Below are positions 11,723 through 24,025 of a stretch of 64,000 nt of DNA, piece by piece (the stretch's first letter is position 1; every line of letters begins with the position of its first letter). The stretch covers positions 1 to 64,000 of the forward strand of contig QKYT01000037.1 of NCBI GenBank assembly GCA_003550305.1. Direction: 5' to 3'. A program made the position numbers and the translations under genes. The notes under the pieces are model-generated. The model was not told the origin of the DNA, searched no databases, and saw only the letters and a program-made list of their open reading frames with translations. This DNA comes from Glomus cerebriforme. Lineage: Eukaryota; Glomeromycota; Glomeromycetes; Glomerales; Glomeraceae.

Positions 11723-14090
11723 TTAAAAATCTTTGTTACTAAGCCATTTATTAAAGAAATCTAAACTGGCTGCTGATTGATCATACGGGACCATATGACC
11801 TGCTTCAAATACACGCAAGAATGTTAATCCTTTGTGAGTTCTGACTTCTCCTGCGTGAGTAAGTGTTTCTTCTGTAATCCATTTTGTAACTTCTGCTTGA
11901 TTAAATCCATCTTTACCTTCCCATAATAACTCTTTAACCCAAGCTTCATTTCCAATCCAATTACAAATAAAATCAGCATCACTGGAGAGGAAAAAAAAAA
12001 AAATACAATCTAATTAGCTAAAATAGATTGCTGGTTAAATTTTTATTATTTAATATAATTTGACTTAGTACTTGCCCTGCATATACTAATACATTTATGT
12101 TCGATTTTAACAAATCTGGAATAAGTAGATGGAATGGTCTCATCCTAAAATAATAAATGAATTAAATGAAAGTTCTTTTTTTTTTAAAAAAAAAAATCAT
12201 AAAATTAAATTTATTTACCAATCTCCTGCCATTTGGAAAGCAAAATTGATTTGCATATTACAGCTCCTGTAATAAATTCGCAAAAATAAAAATAAAATAA
12301 AATAAAATTTAAATAAAATAAAAATATTTTTAATTAAGTGACAATAGAAAATTTTCTTACTCATATTTGACTTCATCGCTGACACCTAATTCCTTCTTAA
12401 CATCAGGACGATTGGAGTATTTCTCAATGGCTTTAAGGATAGGATAACATAAATTGCCACCTTCACATTTAACTCTTACGTCATAAGGATTTTGTCCAGA
12501 ACTTTGATAAGGTTGAATCATTTCACGATTACAATACATTGATGCCGGAAGACAAGTAAAAACACTAGGTCTTGCATAACAATTGTTAATCATTTTAGCA
12601 CATTGAGGATATGCTTGTTTCATTCCGTCACAGGTATCTTGATCCAAAACTGGCTTATATGAGTTATTGCACGCCATCTAAATAAAAAAAAACATCATTA
12701 TAATTATTAAATAAAAAAAAAGAAAGCACAAATAAAATAAAATAAAAGCAAGCAGCGAAATTACATCAGGATAAAATTCATATTGAACTAGAGGATCGAC
12801 GAGACCATTGCCTATTAAAACTGATTCAAGATTGATATGTTTAAGATCTAATAATCCCTCAGGTCTTGAAAGAATCCATGAGGAAGTTCCTTTATTATTG
12901 TTGTTAATCTCTGCGGCAATAGCAGGAATATAATGACCGGCATACCTATTGGTAAAGAAATTGAACAATAATAAGTTTGATTTATATTCTAACAATATTC
13001 GACTCGCAATTATTACTTACGATTCACCAGCAATATGGAAATCCAAATCTGCGAATTGACTGAATTCTTTATAAAAGATTTGGAGGAAAGCATAAACATC
13101 GGCAGCAGCAGCAAGTGTATTAGATACTCCATCTCCATAAGAGTAACCGACATTAATAGGCTATACGAGATTATAAATATAATAATTATTATAATTGAAT
13201 ATAACATAATCAATCAACAGGGCATAATAAAAATTCATACTTGATCCAAGAATAAAACACTGGCATTATTATTCCATGAATATTTATTCCAAACTGTAGA
13301 AGTTCCATCTTCAGTAACAGCACATGGTCCAAGTTCAAAGTACAAACCAGTCAAGGAAGAACATCTAATGATGTAATAACAAAAATTAATTGTTGATGTT
13401 TCTTTTAATCATTCAGATCATTCAGGATATGAGATTTCATATCATATTGCGATAAAAAAAAAAAGATTAATTTGAAATCACAAATTATTTTTTTTTTACA
13501 TACCCCGGACCTCCATTAAGCTAATCAAATTTATAAAATTACCGTTATTTGATGATAGATGATAAATAATTGATTAACAAATAATTTATAAAAATACGAA
13601 CCCAAAGAACAACAGGATCTACTTGAGGATTATTTCTTGATTCAAAGAACCAAAAGAAGAAATGTTTATTACTTCCAGCATCAAGATATCCCGAATACTA
13701 ATAAAAAAAAAATTCAATTTTTAATCAAAATTTTATTACTATTTTCTTTTTACTAGCAATAAATAAACAAACCTGTTTAACAGTGGGATCACAAATTTTT
13801 GGTTCTTTTAATTTAATTTGATATTCAGGAAAAGCTTCATGAGATAAAACTCTAGCCCAACCATTATCAGTTTTATCTTGTTTATTATTCCATTTATTCT
13901 GGACAAAATTATTGACAGTATTTTCCAATATTTGTTCAGCCTTTTCACCTAACCAGTTACCAGAAAGAATTTCTTCCTGATTCAAAAGTTGAGCTTGAAT
14001 TAAAGTACTTAACCCAAGTAATGTACTAAACAATACTACAACATAAATCATAAAAGAAAAACGCGGTTTATTCGCGTATTTATTGGCCAT
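11723..14090 (-). CDS. Serine carboxypeptidase, carboxypeptidase Y type (S10 family)
   Basis: S10 carboxypeptidases remove C-terminal residues from peptides in the vacuole or outside the cell. Ten exons join in frame: 14090-13773, 13697-13602, 13520-13504, 13364-13241, 13160-13021, 12945-12765, 12677-12361, 12266-12219, 12144-12076 and 11981-11723, giving 522 residues. A hydrophobic signal segment covers about residues 12-33 ([18 protein letters not shown]). The substrate-site motif WLNGGPGCSSL and the triad are present: Ser232 in GESYAGHYIP, Asp440 in [11 protein letters not shown] and His499 in AGHMVPYDQ. The cysteines at residues 293-398 match the CPY disulphide region. The ninth intron starts with GC (GCAAGT) and not GT. 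The third exon is only 17 nt. A role in vacuolar protein turnover is inferred from the family. Confidence 0.95.
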
Positions 14091-14579
14091 ATTTAATGAT
14101 ATTTAAGCAAGTACGTAACAAAAGAAAACTGAATAATTTTTTTTTTGTGAATTAATTTAAAGAAGAACCTTAATTAATTCACGTACGTTATATTCAGGAA
14201 TAATACGTATATATATATATGTGTATGCATATTGTAATAAACACTTTTTTAAGTGAGCGACAATTTCATAAATAGTATCGAGGGAAATTTTTTCGTTACA
14301 CTACGTAAAATTAGGCGTAAATTTTCAAAGGACTAACTAAAAAAAAACCGCAAATATTTTTTTAAACAAAAAAATGTAATGTATTAGTGGTCGGAGATAA
14401 GAATAATCAAGATATTTTTGTACTATTATTTATGATTTGTGTAATCAAGCACTTTTTTGGGCGTTATTAAACGGCTCAAAATTTCACCGTTCGCATTTAT
14501 TGCTTATTTGCTTATAATACATATAAAAACATCTATCAAAATAAAAGATTTCTTATAAAATAGATAATAGATGATGATA
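14091..14579. other. Intergenic: upstream region of carboxypeptidase gene
   Basis: AT-rich DNA lies between the carboxypeptidase start and the 3' end of the next minus-strand gene. A (TA) repeat sits at 14205-14220. No ORF or RNA gene is seen. Confidence 0.5.
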
Positions 14580-15434
14580 TTACATATCACTAAAATTTGC
14601 AAAATCATCACTTTCATCATCAGTTTCTATTGTGTCATGGGTAGAATCCTCGGTTTCTGCGGTTTCTGCAGGCGTTATTGATTGAACAACTTGAATATTT
14701 TGAGTAGATATAATGCTTTGTATTGGTTGAAAATTCGTATAATCATTTGTTTCTTTTTTGTGTGAATGAATAAATCTTGACTTTTGATTTGAACGATTTG
14801 TTCCATTTTGTGACTGTAATCTAATATGTGAGGATGTTCTCGGTTTAATACGTGAAGATGATCTTGAACTAATGCGACGAGATAGTTCTCTAGATGATAC
14901 TTTCGAAGATACTTTTGAAGAATTTACTGAAGTTTTCAAAGTATCTGAATCGGAAAGTAATAAATTTACAATTGACATTCTTATTGGATCTGTTCTAATA
15001 TCATCATCGTATTGAGTGTTTAATGGTGAAGGAGAAGGAGGAGGAGGAGGAGGAGGAGGATTTTTCTGTAACTTAGAATCATTAATATTAATATTATTAG
15101 AATTTATACCTATTGGTGAATCAATATTTAAAGAATTTTTTTTTTTGCGAGGCAAAGTTGAAGGGGTACTTGAGGTATTAGGAGTACTCGAATTTTTTGT
15201 AGGTTTTAAGATTTTTTGTATTTCTTCAAGATGATCTGCCGCAGTTTTTTTAGGTGAATCTATTTCTTCCATTTCTAATATTGGACCAGTATAACCTTCA
15301 ATATCTATTCCTTTTCTTCTTTTTTTACATAAAAAATAACCAACATAAATGATAGCACCAATTCCGATAACAACAGCACCAATTATTATATCTAATAATA
15401 CGGGATTATTTTTGTTTGAATCTTGAGTCGACAT
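14580..15434 (-). CDS. Orphan single-pass membrane protein with Ser/Pro-rich tail
   Basis: I do not recognise this 284-residue protein. After a short polar N terminus it has one hydrophobic span at about residues 12-35 (LLDIIIGAVVIGIGAIIYVG), then a basic stop-transfer patch CKKRRKG. The rest is low in complexity: Thr/Ser/Pro-rich stretches, a run of prolines at about 128-136, an Arg/Ser-rich block near 175-205 and an acidic end. This is the layout of a type III (signal-anchor) protein with a cytosolic disordered tail that may be phosphorylated. It has one exon. The start is the first ATG of a clean ORF. Function unknown; a sensor or wall-stress-type adaptor is only one possibility. Confidence 0.7.
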   Translation of the reverse strand: MSTQDSNKNNPVLLDIIIGAVVIGIGAIIYVGYFLCKKRRKGIDIEGYTGPILEMEEIDSPKKTAADHLEEIQKILKPTKNSSTPNTSSTPSTLPRKKKNSLNIDSPIGINSNNININDSKLQKNPPPPPPPPSPSPLNTQYDDDIRTDPIRMSIVNLLLSDSDTLKTSVNSSKVSSKVSSRELSRRISSRSSSRIKPRTSSHIRLQSQNGTNRSNQKSRFIHSHKKETNDYTNFQPIQSIISTQNIQVVQSITPAETAETEDSTHDTIETDDESDDFANFSDM

Positions 15435-17285
15435 TGTTGTTTAAAGATTTCGTGTATCTTATAATAATAATATTATTATTATTTAATTAAATTTTCTTTT
15501 TCATCTTACATAATGAATGACAAGATTAAACGAGAAACTTACCAAATAATTTTATTATTATTATTTTTTTTTTAAAAAAAAAAATTTAAGGGGTAAAATG
15601 TTAGCCGTAAGATTGATAATATAAAATAATCCAAAGGAAAGAAGGTATTTTTTTAAAAGAATAATTTATAATTTACTTAAAAATAATAAATAAAAAATAT
15701 ATAGGTAAGGAAAAAAAAAACAAAAAAAAAAAGGGAAGGAAAAAAATTTTTTTTTTTTTTTTGTGTGGACTATTGACTATTCATATGAATTTGATCTTTA
15801 ATGATGTTAAAATATAATATGATTTGCTTTCTGGATGTCAGAAAATTAATGATTCATTAAAAAAAAAGGAAAGAGAATTTAAAATTGAAATTGAAATTCA
15901 TGTTATATTTTTATATGTTATTGAGCATATAAGATTTTCAATATTTGGAACGATGAATTCATATAAAGTTTACAGTATAAAAGTGTATATATATATATAT
16001 ATATTAAAGTTAACTCGCTATAAATCTGATTTACAAGAGATGAAATATATTATACTTTAAATGTATATAACCATATATGTTCATGCGAATATCGGACATT
16101 TTATTTAAATTTGTATTAGTATAATTCTAAAATCTTTTCTTATAAATAGGGGGGGGGGGGGAGGAATTCCATTTGCTGCTACACGACAATTTAATCAAAA
16201 TATTTTGATAAGAATCGTTGAAATAATTTCTGTGATACATCGCGTGATGAATATCTTACGACATAAAGAACTTTTTGCGATTGTTGATATTTAAGTAGAA
16301 TTTTTAATTCGTGAAAATGAATTAATGATGATCTAAAATGAATTATCCATTCAAATAAAAAGTACCTTAATAAAGAAGAATTTTCAGGGACTGTGTTCTT
16401 TTTAATGACATGGTGATTATTAATAGGCCCAAAACACCATTATATTGTATTGCAACCTTGTGACCATAATTTTTATCTGATTTGACCTTATTTAAAATTT
16501 AATAATACTGTATTCAAAGAAAATTATTATTAGATCGTTAATATTGAAATAGATAGCATGAATTATTCTTTTTTTGATAATAATTGGGATATTAAATGAA
16601 GAATTTATTATTCATAATTTTATTTTTTTATTTTTTTATAATTTCTTTTATATTTGATTTTTCACTTTTTTTTTTTACAAATGAAGATACGAAAAATAAA
16701 TATAGTATTATTGAAAAGGTGATAAATTTTAAGTATGAGCAAAAGTGTGAATCAACTCTTTTTATATCTGATTGCATTGATATCACGTTATATCACTTTG
16801 TTAAATCCTTTTGATACTTTCTCACATTTTGATAATCGCAAAAATAAGAACAAATTAATTATTTCGGACCGAAAAATTCGGAATTATTTTTCATCGTCCG
16901 CAGATTGTTAAAATGCAACGCCGTGGAACCGTAATAAATCACATGATAAATAAATAAAGGAAATAATTTTTCCTACGGGTAATTCAAAATACCATTAAAA
17001 AATATTAATAATCAATTATGTATAAGCGTGTAACATCATTAAATTAAATTATCCTTAATTAGTATTTACGTGCAGCTCTGTTTTACTGCTAAAGTAAAAA
17101 ATTCGGCTCCGTAGATGGCTCCGTTATATTCTTTGTAATTTAAATTTCATACATATATATATATACATGTATATATAATTTATTGTTTTTTTTTTCTCAA
17201 TTTTTTTATTTTATTTTATTTTTTTTATTACGACAAGAATTATAATTAAAATTCATTTAAATAAATTTATATTCATTTGATAAAA
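15435..17285. other. Intergenic, 1.85 kb, with a G12 tract
   Basis: No supported gene. There are long A and T runs at 15560-15585 and 15740-15765, a TA repeat near 15990, and a rare tract of 12 G at about 16150-16161. Short ORFs at 15824-16060 and 16596-16814 have no recognisable content. The last 100 bases before 17286 are T-rich and likely form the leader of the lipase gene. Confidence 0.5.
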
Positions 17286-19214
17286 ATGAAAGAAGTTCAC
17301 CTCGTTGTCTTTGTTCATGGGTAAAATTTTTGACTGTTAAATATATTGTATATATATATATATATTTTTTTTTTTTATTAACAACTCAATCAATTTTGAT
17401 TATCTTTTTTACATTTGATTCAGTTTATGGGGAAATCCCAGCCACTTACAGTATCTAGTTGAACAATTTGGTGAAAAACATGGTGACCATGTTCATATTG
17501 TAAGTCAAGTCTTTTTCTCATAGGAAGTTCCCTTTTTAATTTATTTTAACATTTAACTTTATCAAAATATTTAGTTAAATGCAAAGAGTAACTCATCAGA
17601 ATATACATATGATGGTATAAATGTTTGTGGTGACAGACTTGTAGAAGAAGTATGTTCAAATTTTTTTTTTTTTTTTTAAAAAAAAACAATTCATTATTAT
17701 AAATCCAACCCTTTTTTATTTCCGAAAATAGATTAATTCTGAAGTTAAATCCCTCCAAGATAAACCTTTAATTAAGGTCACAAGGTTTAGTATTATTGGA
17801 TATTCTCTTGGTGGCTTAATATCGAGATATGCGATTGGAATACTTTATCAAAAAAAATTTTTTAATTCTATTGAACCAGTGGTATATAATTTTTATTATT
17901 TATTATTTATATTTTCTTTTTTTTTCAAATTTCTCATATTAATTTATAATTAATTCTTTTAATTAGTTATTTACAACATTTGCGACTCCACATTTAGGAA
18001 TTAGACGTGAAGACGGAACGCTCACAAAAGTACTTAATTGGGTAGCATCAACTCTATTGTCAAAATCTGGTAATGCATATGATTTCATCATTTTATCTTT
18101 ACAATATCCTTAATATCCTTTTTTTTTTTTGGATTTTTTTTTTAATCAAATTTTAAACAAAATTTCAGGAGAACAACTTGTATTTATAGATAAATATGAA
18201 GACGATGAACCTATTTTATTGACAATGTCTCGTCCGGGTAAAAAAAATTTTTTATTGTCATTTTGTTAGTAATTCATCAATATAGTTATAAGTATCCTAA
18301 TTTTTATCCTCCATTTCTTATATAAAAAAGATAAAATTTTCTTTAAAGCTCTTTCCACGTTTAAATATAGAAAATTATATGCAAACACTAGGAATGATAG
18401 AACAGTACCTTTCTGGACGGCTGCAATATCTGAAACAAATCCATTTGAAAATTTCGATGAATTGAATCTGTAAGTTAATTTATCACTGTTTTTTTTTTTT
18501 TACACTTTTTATAATATTTTTCATATTATTATTGCATATTAAATAAAATTTATTATTAATTTTTATAGTGTAACGAATGAGAAATTTCAAGATATAGTAA
18601 TATCAATATCAAAACTTGAAAATGAAAAACAAAATTCTGTTATACAAAATTTGACAGCTACTATCAAAAAAATTCCACGTTATATGTTGGTTGCTATAGC
18701 TATACCTATTTTATTACCTTTATGGATTATATTTATACTTAGTACTATAACAGTGCAAGGAATATTGTCAAGGAGAAGAGTGCAAAAGATTTTAGCCATA
18801 AAGGCCGACAATTCAAGAAATGATGAAAATTATAGTTTATCTGGTAATATTAGAATTAATGTTAGAGCTGCAAGCTTAGATGAAGATGCTGTAGAAGCCG
18901 CGATGAATATAAAAAATTTTCTTACACCAAATTCGCCTACAACACCAGTATCATCATCAAATCCTGATCCATTTGAAAATACTTTTACTTCTATATCAAT
19001 GTCTGAATTTACATCATCTTCACAATTTCCTAATGTCCGTGTATGCCAAGCTCAATTTGAAGCATTTACAAATTTAAATAAATTGAAATGGGAGAAATTT
19101 GCTGTATGTCTTAATGCATTTAATGCTCATGCAGCTATTGTTGTGAGAAATCGGTTTCAAACAAAAGGAAAAGAAATCATAAAACATTTTGTGGAAGAAA
19201 TATTTGTTGTTTAA
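17286..19214 (+). CDS. DUF676-family putative lipase/serine esterase (Rog1-like)
   Basis: The family is alpha/beta-hydrolases such as yeast Rog1, thought to act on lipids at lipid droplets or membranes. Eight exons join in frame: 17286-17320, 17424-17499, 17575-17649, 17732-17881, 17967-18069, 18169-18237, 18331-18469 and 18569-19214, giving 430 residues. Visible parts are the oxyanion-region strand VHLVVFVHGLWGNP (4-17), the nucleophile elbow GYSLGG with Ser87, TFATPHLGIR after it, and RNDRTVPFWTAAI, which carries the likely acid residue. A hydrophobic segment follows the hydrolase part (YMLVAIAIPILLPLWIIF), which suggests membrane attachment. The C-terminal tail is Ser-rich, then amphipathic. 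The catalytic histidine cannot be assigned safely by eye. Confidence 0.92.
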
Positions 19215-19379
19215 GTAGATTTATTCAAGAAAATTGGGAAAAGATTTAATAGATTACACATTAATGTATTATATAGTATATAATAAAGATGAGCAAAATA
19301 GTGGTAAATTATTAATTTTGTTAAATTGCAATAAGAATCTTACTGAAAAAAAAAGATTGTCATGTCCTGTTAATTGCTA

Positions 19380-21124
19380 CTAATTTTCTGCCGTTGGTTG
19401 CTTTATTTGCTTTGATACATTTTGATAAATAGACAAGGCCTTAAAATTCAAAATAATTAATTTATATATATTTACTAACTTTATTAACTTACAATATTTT
19501 CTTACATACCTGAGCAATCATAGATCCAGCATCACTGGTAGATGCGGGAACTATAACAGAATTGCCTTCTTTCGCAAGCTGTCCGAATGCTTCCATGTAT
19601 TTTTCAGCAATCGTAAGAGTGACAGCGTCTGTACCACGAGGATTCTCAATAGCCGATGCAATCCTTTCAATCCCTTCAGCTGTGGCTTTCGCACGAAGAA
19701 TGATGGCTTCAGCCTCACCTAAAAAAAAACACAATAAAACTGAATTTAATATTCTTATGTAATTACATAATTATTTGATGTCTATCTACCTGAAGCTTTG
19801 TTAATTTGTTCGGCTTTTTCAGCTTCTGAAGCTAATATAGTGGATTGTTTGTTTCCTTCAGCAACATTTATTGCAGCTTGTCTTTGACCTGAAATAAAAA
19901 ATTGAAGTTAAACATAAGATGGTATATTAATCAATTTAATATACGGAAATTATGAACCTTCTGATTCTAGAATAGATGCTCTTTTGGATCGTTCAGCAGA
20001 TACTTGTTGATGCATAGACTCAACAACCTTATCAGGTGGGTGAATGTCACCTTATCAAACAAAAAAAAAAAGGATGTAAATAAATAATATTACAAATAAT
20101 GGAAAGATTAATCATACTCACGAATTTCATATCTTAAACATCGAATTCCCCACGCTTCAGCAGCACTGTTAATTGCATCAACAATATTAGCATTTAGATG
20201 TGCGCGTTCCGCTAAGGTTCTATCCAATGTCATTTGACCAATCTCAGCACGCATAGTTGTTTGAGCTAATTGCGCAACAGCATATTCTGCATCTTCGACG
20301 CCATAAGAGGCCTAATGTAAAATATAAAGTAAATAAGTAAATAAATAAATATATTTATATTGGTGAAATTTAAATAAATACCTTATATGGATCAACTATT
20401 TTAATATATAACACGCCATCTAAAACTAGAGTAACATTATCTATAAAATATTACGCAAATTAAAAAAATTTAAATTAGAATTTTCAAATTTTACAAGAAT
20501 CAAATTAAAAAAGTATAAATTCTGACCTTGTGTAATTGCACTTTGAGCTGGAATGTTTAAACAAATCTCTTTAAGACTTTTAACATATTTTATTCGCTCT
20601 AAGAACGGAATCACAATTGATAAACCAGGTTGCAGAAGCCGATCAAACTATAGACAAATAAAATCAGATTAAAGTGATTAAAATGTCAGCATGCAAAAGA
20701 ATTAACCTTTCCAAATCGTTCTATAATCCAGGCTTCTTGTTGTGGAACAAAATTGATAATCTAAAAACAAAGTTTCTTAGTTAACGATAAAGCTTAATAA
20801 ACTTGATAAATACAATTTTACAGTACCGTATTCCTCGGTAATCTTGTGCGACTACGAAATTCGGTTGGTGAAGTAAATGCTGAATATTCGTCAAGATTAC
20901 TTCCATATGAATTAAAAGCTTTTTGATTCAAATTGATAAATCGAGGTGTTGACTAATAAAAAAGATTATAGTTTTAATAAAACTTATCTTCGTTGTATAA
21001 CTATAAACAAAATGTTTTATATTTTGTCAACCAAAAGTGTATTCCTCCTTGCATAATGTGATAGTAAAGGATATTGGTTTGAAGTCACCGAAGTTAATAA
21101 ACGAGAAGTTCTACTTAAGGCCAT
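19380..21124 (-). CDS. Stomatin-like protein 2, mitochondrial (SPFH/band 7 family)
   Basis: STOML2-type proteins form scaffolds in the mitochondrial inner membrane with cardiolipin and prohibitins. Ten exons join in frame: 21124-21032, 20952-20827, 20760-20707, 20647-20527, 20440-20382, 20311-20122, 20050-19958, 19888-19790, 19718-19510 and 19439-19380, giving 367 residues. The N terminus (MALSRTSRLLTSVTSN) is basic and Ser/Thr-rich, as expected of a mitochondrial presequence. The SPFH domain runs from INFVPQQEAWIIERFGKF through LSIVIPFLERI, ASYGVEDAEYAVAQLAQTTM and WGIRCLRYEIRDIHPP. An Ala/Glu-rich coiled coil follows (SEAEKAEQINKASGEAEAI). The first donor is GTTGAC, which is weak, so the exon 1 border is the least certain. 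The gene faces the cyclin gene across 540 bases. Confidence 0.94.
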
Positions 21125-21663
21125 TATTAAAGGAAAATTGGTTTCTTTTTTTTAGGAATTCTGACGTGTTTTGAGAGAGGCTAAAAAAATTTATAGATAA
21201 TCTACATAAACAAGGCATTGTGATACATTTTGAATCTTACAGCATTAACTCATGACATCATCCTTTGCATAAAAATTTTTTTATTCGCCAATCACAATAA
21301 ATAATGAAAAAATGGCAAATTAAGTAAATGGTGTGTGCGCACAAATTTTTTTATCATTTTCTTCAAAATACTTTTTTTTTTTTTATTGTCTCGAAGAATA
21401 TAGGCTTTGACATTGAAGTTCTTCAAGACCATCTTGGTTTTTATTTCTTTCACCCATATGTGAGCACTGCACAGCTCGTATCAATTTTCCTTTCACATTG
21501 GAAGTCAACCTTCTTTATTTCTAAGTCTTGGGGAAATAGTGCCCAAATTTTACTCGGGCAAAAAGAAACAAAAGAAGACGACAATTTATTACACCTCTTA
21601 CGACCTAGCATACTACCGAGTGTTCACTATTGGATAGCATATTTCGGCTGTGATGCATAAAAC
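21125..21663. promoter_or_regulatory. Divergent upstream region, stomatin-like gene and cyclin gene
   Basis: A CCAATCA box lies at 21288-21294. A 110-codon ORF at 21328-21660 ends just before the cyclin ATG. It has no recognisable content and is treated as 5' leader sequence. It could hold upstream ORFs that affect cyclin translation. Confidence 0.45.
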
Positions 21664-22378
21664 ATGAATCACACGCCTCAAACCGTGATTGAAGTTCCCC
21701 AGTATTTTCACGAGGTTGACACTGATCATTTAATGCATATGATTGGTTAGTTGGAGTTTTGTTTCATTGAATTTTTTATATTTAAATAATTTAATATTTT
21801 AAACACATTTATTTTTATATTTATTAGCTGATATGTTGGGTCGTCTAATCGATCATAATGATCGAATTCCTCTAACGCCTGCTAATTTAACCCGATTTCA
21901 TTCCAGAGCTCCACCTGCTATAACAGTATCTGATTACCTTCGTCGAATAGTGAGATATACATCTATAGAGAAAGCTTGTCTCTTAATACTACTTATATAT
22001 ATAGACAGAGTATGTGAACGCCATAAGACATTCACAATAACATCTTTGACCGTACATCGATTTATCATAGCTGCAGTTACGGCCTCGTCTAAAGCATTAT
22101 GTGATTCATATTGCACGAATTCACATTATGCAAGGGTGGGCGGAATATCCATGCAAGAACTTAACACCTTAGAATTAGAATTTATGTTTCTTATCGATTG
22201 GCAGTTGATCTGCTCTGGGGAAACATTACAACAATACTATGCAAATCTAGTCAAGCAAAGTACAAGATATCAGAGGGCTATTCCTGCATCGGAATGTGAT
22301 AACTATGAATTTTCTATGTCTATGGGAGGAGTAGACATCAACAATAATACTAATAACATAACGAATCATACCGGATAG
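21664..22378 (+). CDS. Pho80-like cyclin
   Basis: Pho80/Pcl-type cyclins bind a Pho85-type kinase and control nutrient responses such as phosphate signalling. Two exons, 21664-21745 and 21828-22378, join in frame to 210 residues. The cyclin box holds typical family motifs: TVSDYLRRIVRYTSIEKACL, LLIYIDRV, FTITSLTVHRFIIAAVTASS, then KALCDSYCTNSHYARVGGIS and MQELNTLELEFMFLIDWQL. The C-terminal tail is Asn-rich. The size and lack of a large extra domain fit the small Pho80/Pcl group. In a mycorrhizal fungus a role in phosphate sensing is attractive, but it is inference only, since several cyclins share this fold. Confidence 0.92.
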
Positions 22379-24025
22379 AAACAACCAATGTCCAGGGAAA
22401 TCGATCATGATATTGGGAGAGATAAAAAAATATCATTACAAATAAGCTCTCACTCGTTTATATACAAAAAAAGGACAATTATGATATTTCTTAATAATTT
22501 CTTAGATTTATATTTGTGCTAAATTATTATTATTTATATTCAGTACAAGATCACAAAATGGGGATGGACGGATGAATGATGAATGGAAAGACGAATTCAT
22601 GTTGTTGTTCAAGATTCACGATGATGTGAGCAATCAAAGGAAAGGAAAACATTCTTGATTAGAAACAAGTAAATTCTAAGATAGTTAAATAATTTCCCTC
22701 TTTATTTTTTTCTCTTTTTTATGATATTAATTTCATTTGGTTGAGATTTAGTTGAAGCTCAATAATCATTTTTAAATTTTCGTAAACTTGAGAATTCTTT
22801 TTGCTTTTCGTTTTGCATCACTATACCGTTCTTTTTTCTTTGTTTGTACATATTTAATTACATTACTAAATTTGTAATAAACTCTTTGTACATTTATAGA
22901 ACCCGAATTGTTGTGTTACCTTAAAATGATAATTCACGTGCTTTGAAAATTGTTTCAGGGTAGATTTTCCATCTAAAAAAACAATAAATTCTAAGCGCGA
23001 TGCGCGGGTTTAAATTTGTTACACAACTGTATAATATCAGAAAACCACATGTTCTAGCATTGTTCATTGATTTGTTCTTTATTGTTTAATAAGATAAGGA
23101 GTACAGTATTATAAATACATTAAAAATACGAGAGACACAGCATAATAAATGTGAGAAACTCTAAAATGCACTAATGCAATGCTGCAATGCAAAAGGTTTT
23201 TTTTCGATTTCTCCGCAAAAAAATCATAAGACTGACTTCATTTAAAGTAAGTTTATTTAATAATTATTAATTGTATTTCTTATTCATTCTACTAGTAATT
23301 CCATGTAACAACCTTTTTTTGGTAAATTTTTAATTCAATTACAAATGTTTGCCTTTTATTGAATAACGATATTGATTTGATCTACTACTCTTTTTTTAAT
23401 GAAAATATTCCTGAGATTTGAATATTTTTTTTTTTAATTTTCAGTTTGCTTATCAAATTCAGTCAGGTTTGACGACATCTAGCGATCACGTGATCATATA
23501 TTATTCGCACCTTTTTTATTGGTTATACAATATTAAATCTTTTAATTAATACGAAAAAATCATGTGATGATCATTGGATATTTTAAATATTCTAGTATCA
23601 CTTTTGAAATCAATTGTCAACAAAAGCATCTTTCTAACTGTTTTTCTTCTTTTTTTTTTGGTATGAGACCATCCATGTGTTTTCTGCCTGTGTTGTACAG
23701 ATCTGTTTTTGTGTTTCATATGCCTGGTGAAATATCCATTCATTTGTCTTATGTACATATTATCTTTTGTAATGTCCATTTATTACACTTTCTTCTTTGT
23801 TTCAAAATGACGGACGCAAATCAGATTTTTTTAAAAGATACCAATATTTTCGAAGGTCATACTTTTATTAAAAATAGCTTTACACGAAATAACTTAAACC
23901 GGTAATAATCGTTCATTTTCGGTAATGATTCTCGATAATTTAAGCAAACCAGTTATGAAGTTAATGTCAAATACATATAACGCCATTTTCACAAGGTTTG
24001 TAACTTTCTCTTACATATTAAGTCA
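22379..24025. other. Intergenic, 1.65 kb
   Basis: This stretch holds the 3' flank of the cyclin gene and AT-rich DNA. The palindromic stretch CACGTGATCATATATTATTCGC near 23485 resembles short motifs seen at 29133 and 31564 and may mark an old mobile-element end. Overlapping ORFs on both strands near 23546-23905 have no recognisable content. Confidence 0.45.

Noticed and set aside
21328..21660. A 110-codon ORF upstream of the cyclin
   Set aside because: No recognisable motif, odd composition with a T run inside, and it lies in a divergent promoter region.
23546..23905. Overlapping ORFs on both strands
   Set aside because: No conserved content and no splice context; most likely chance.
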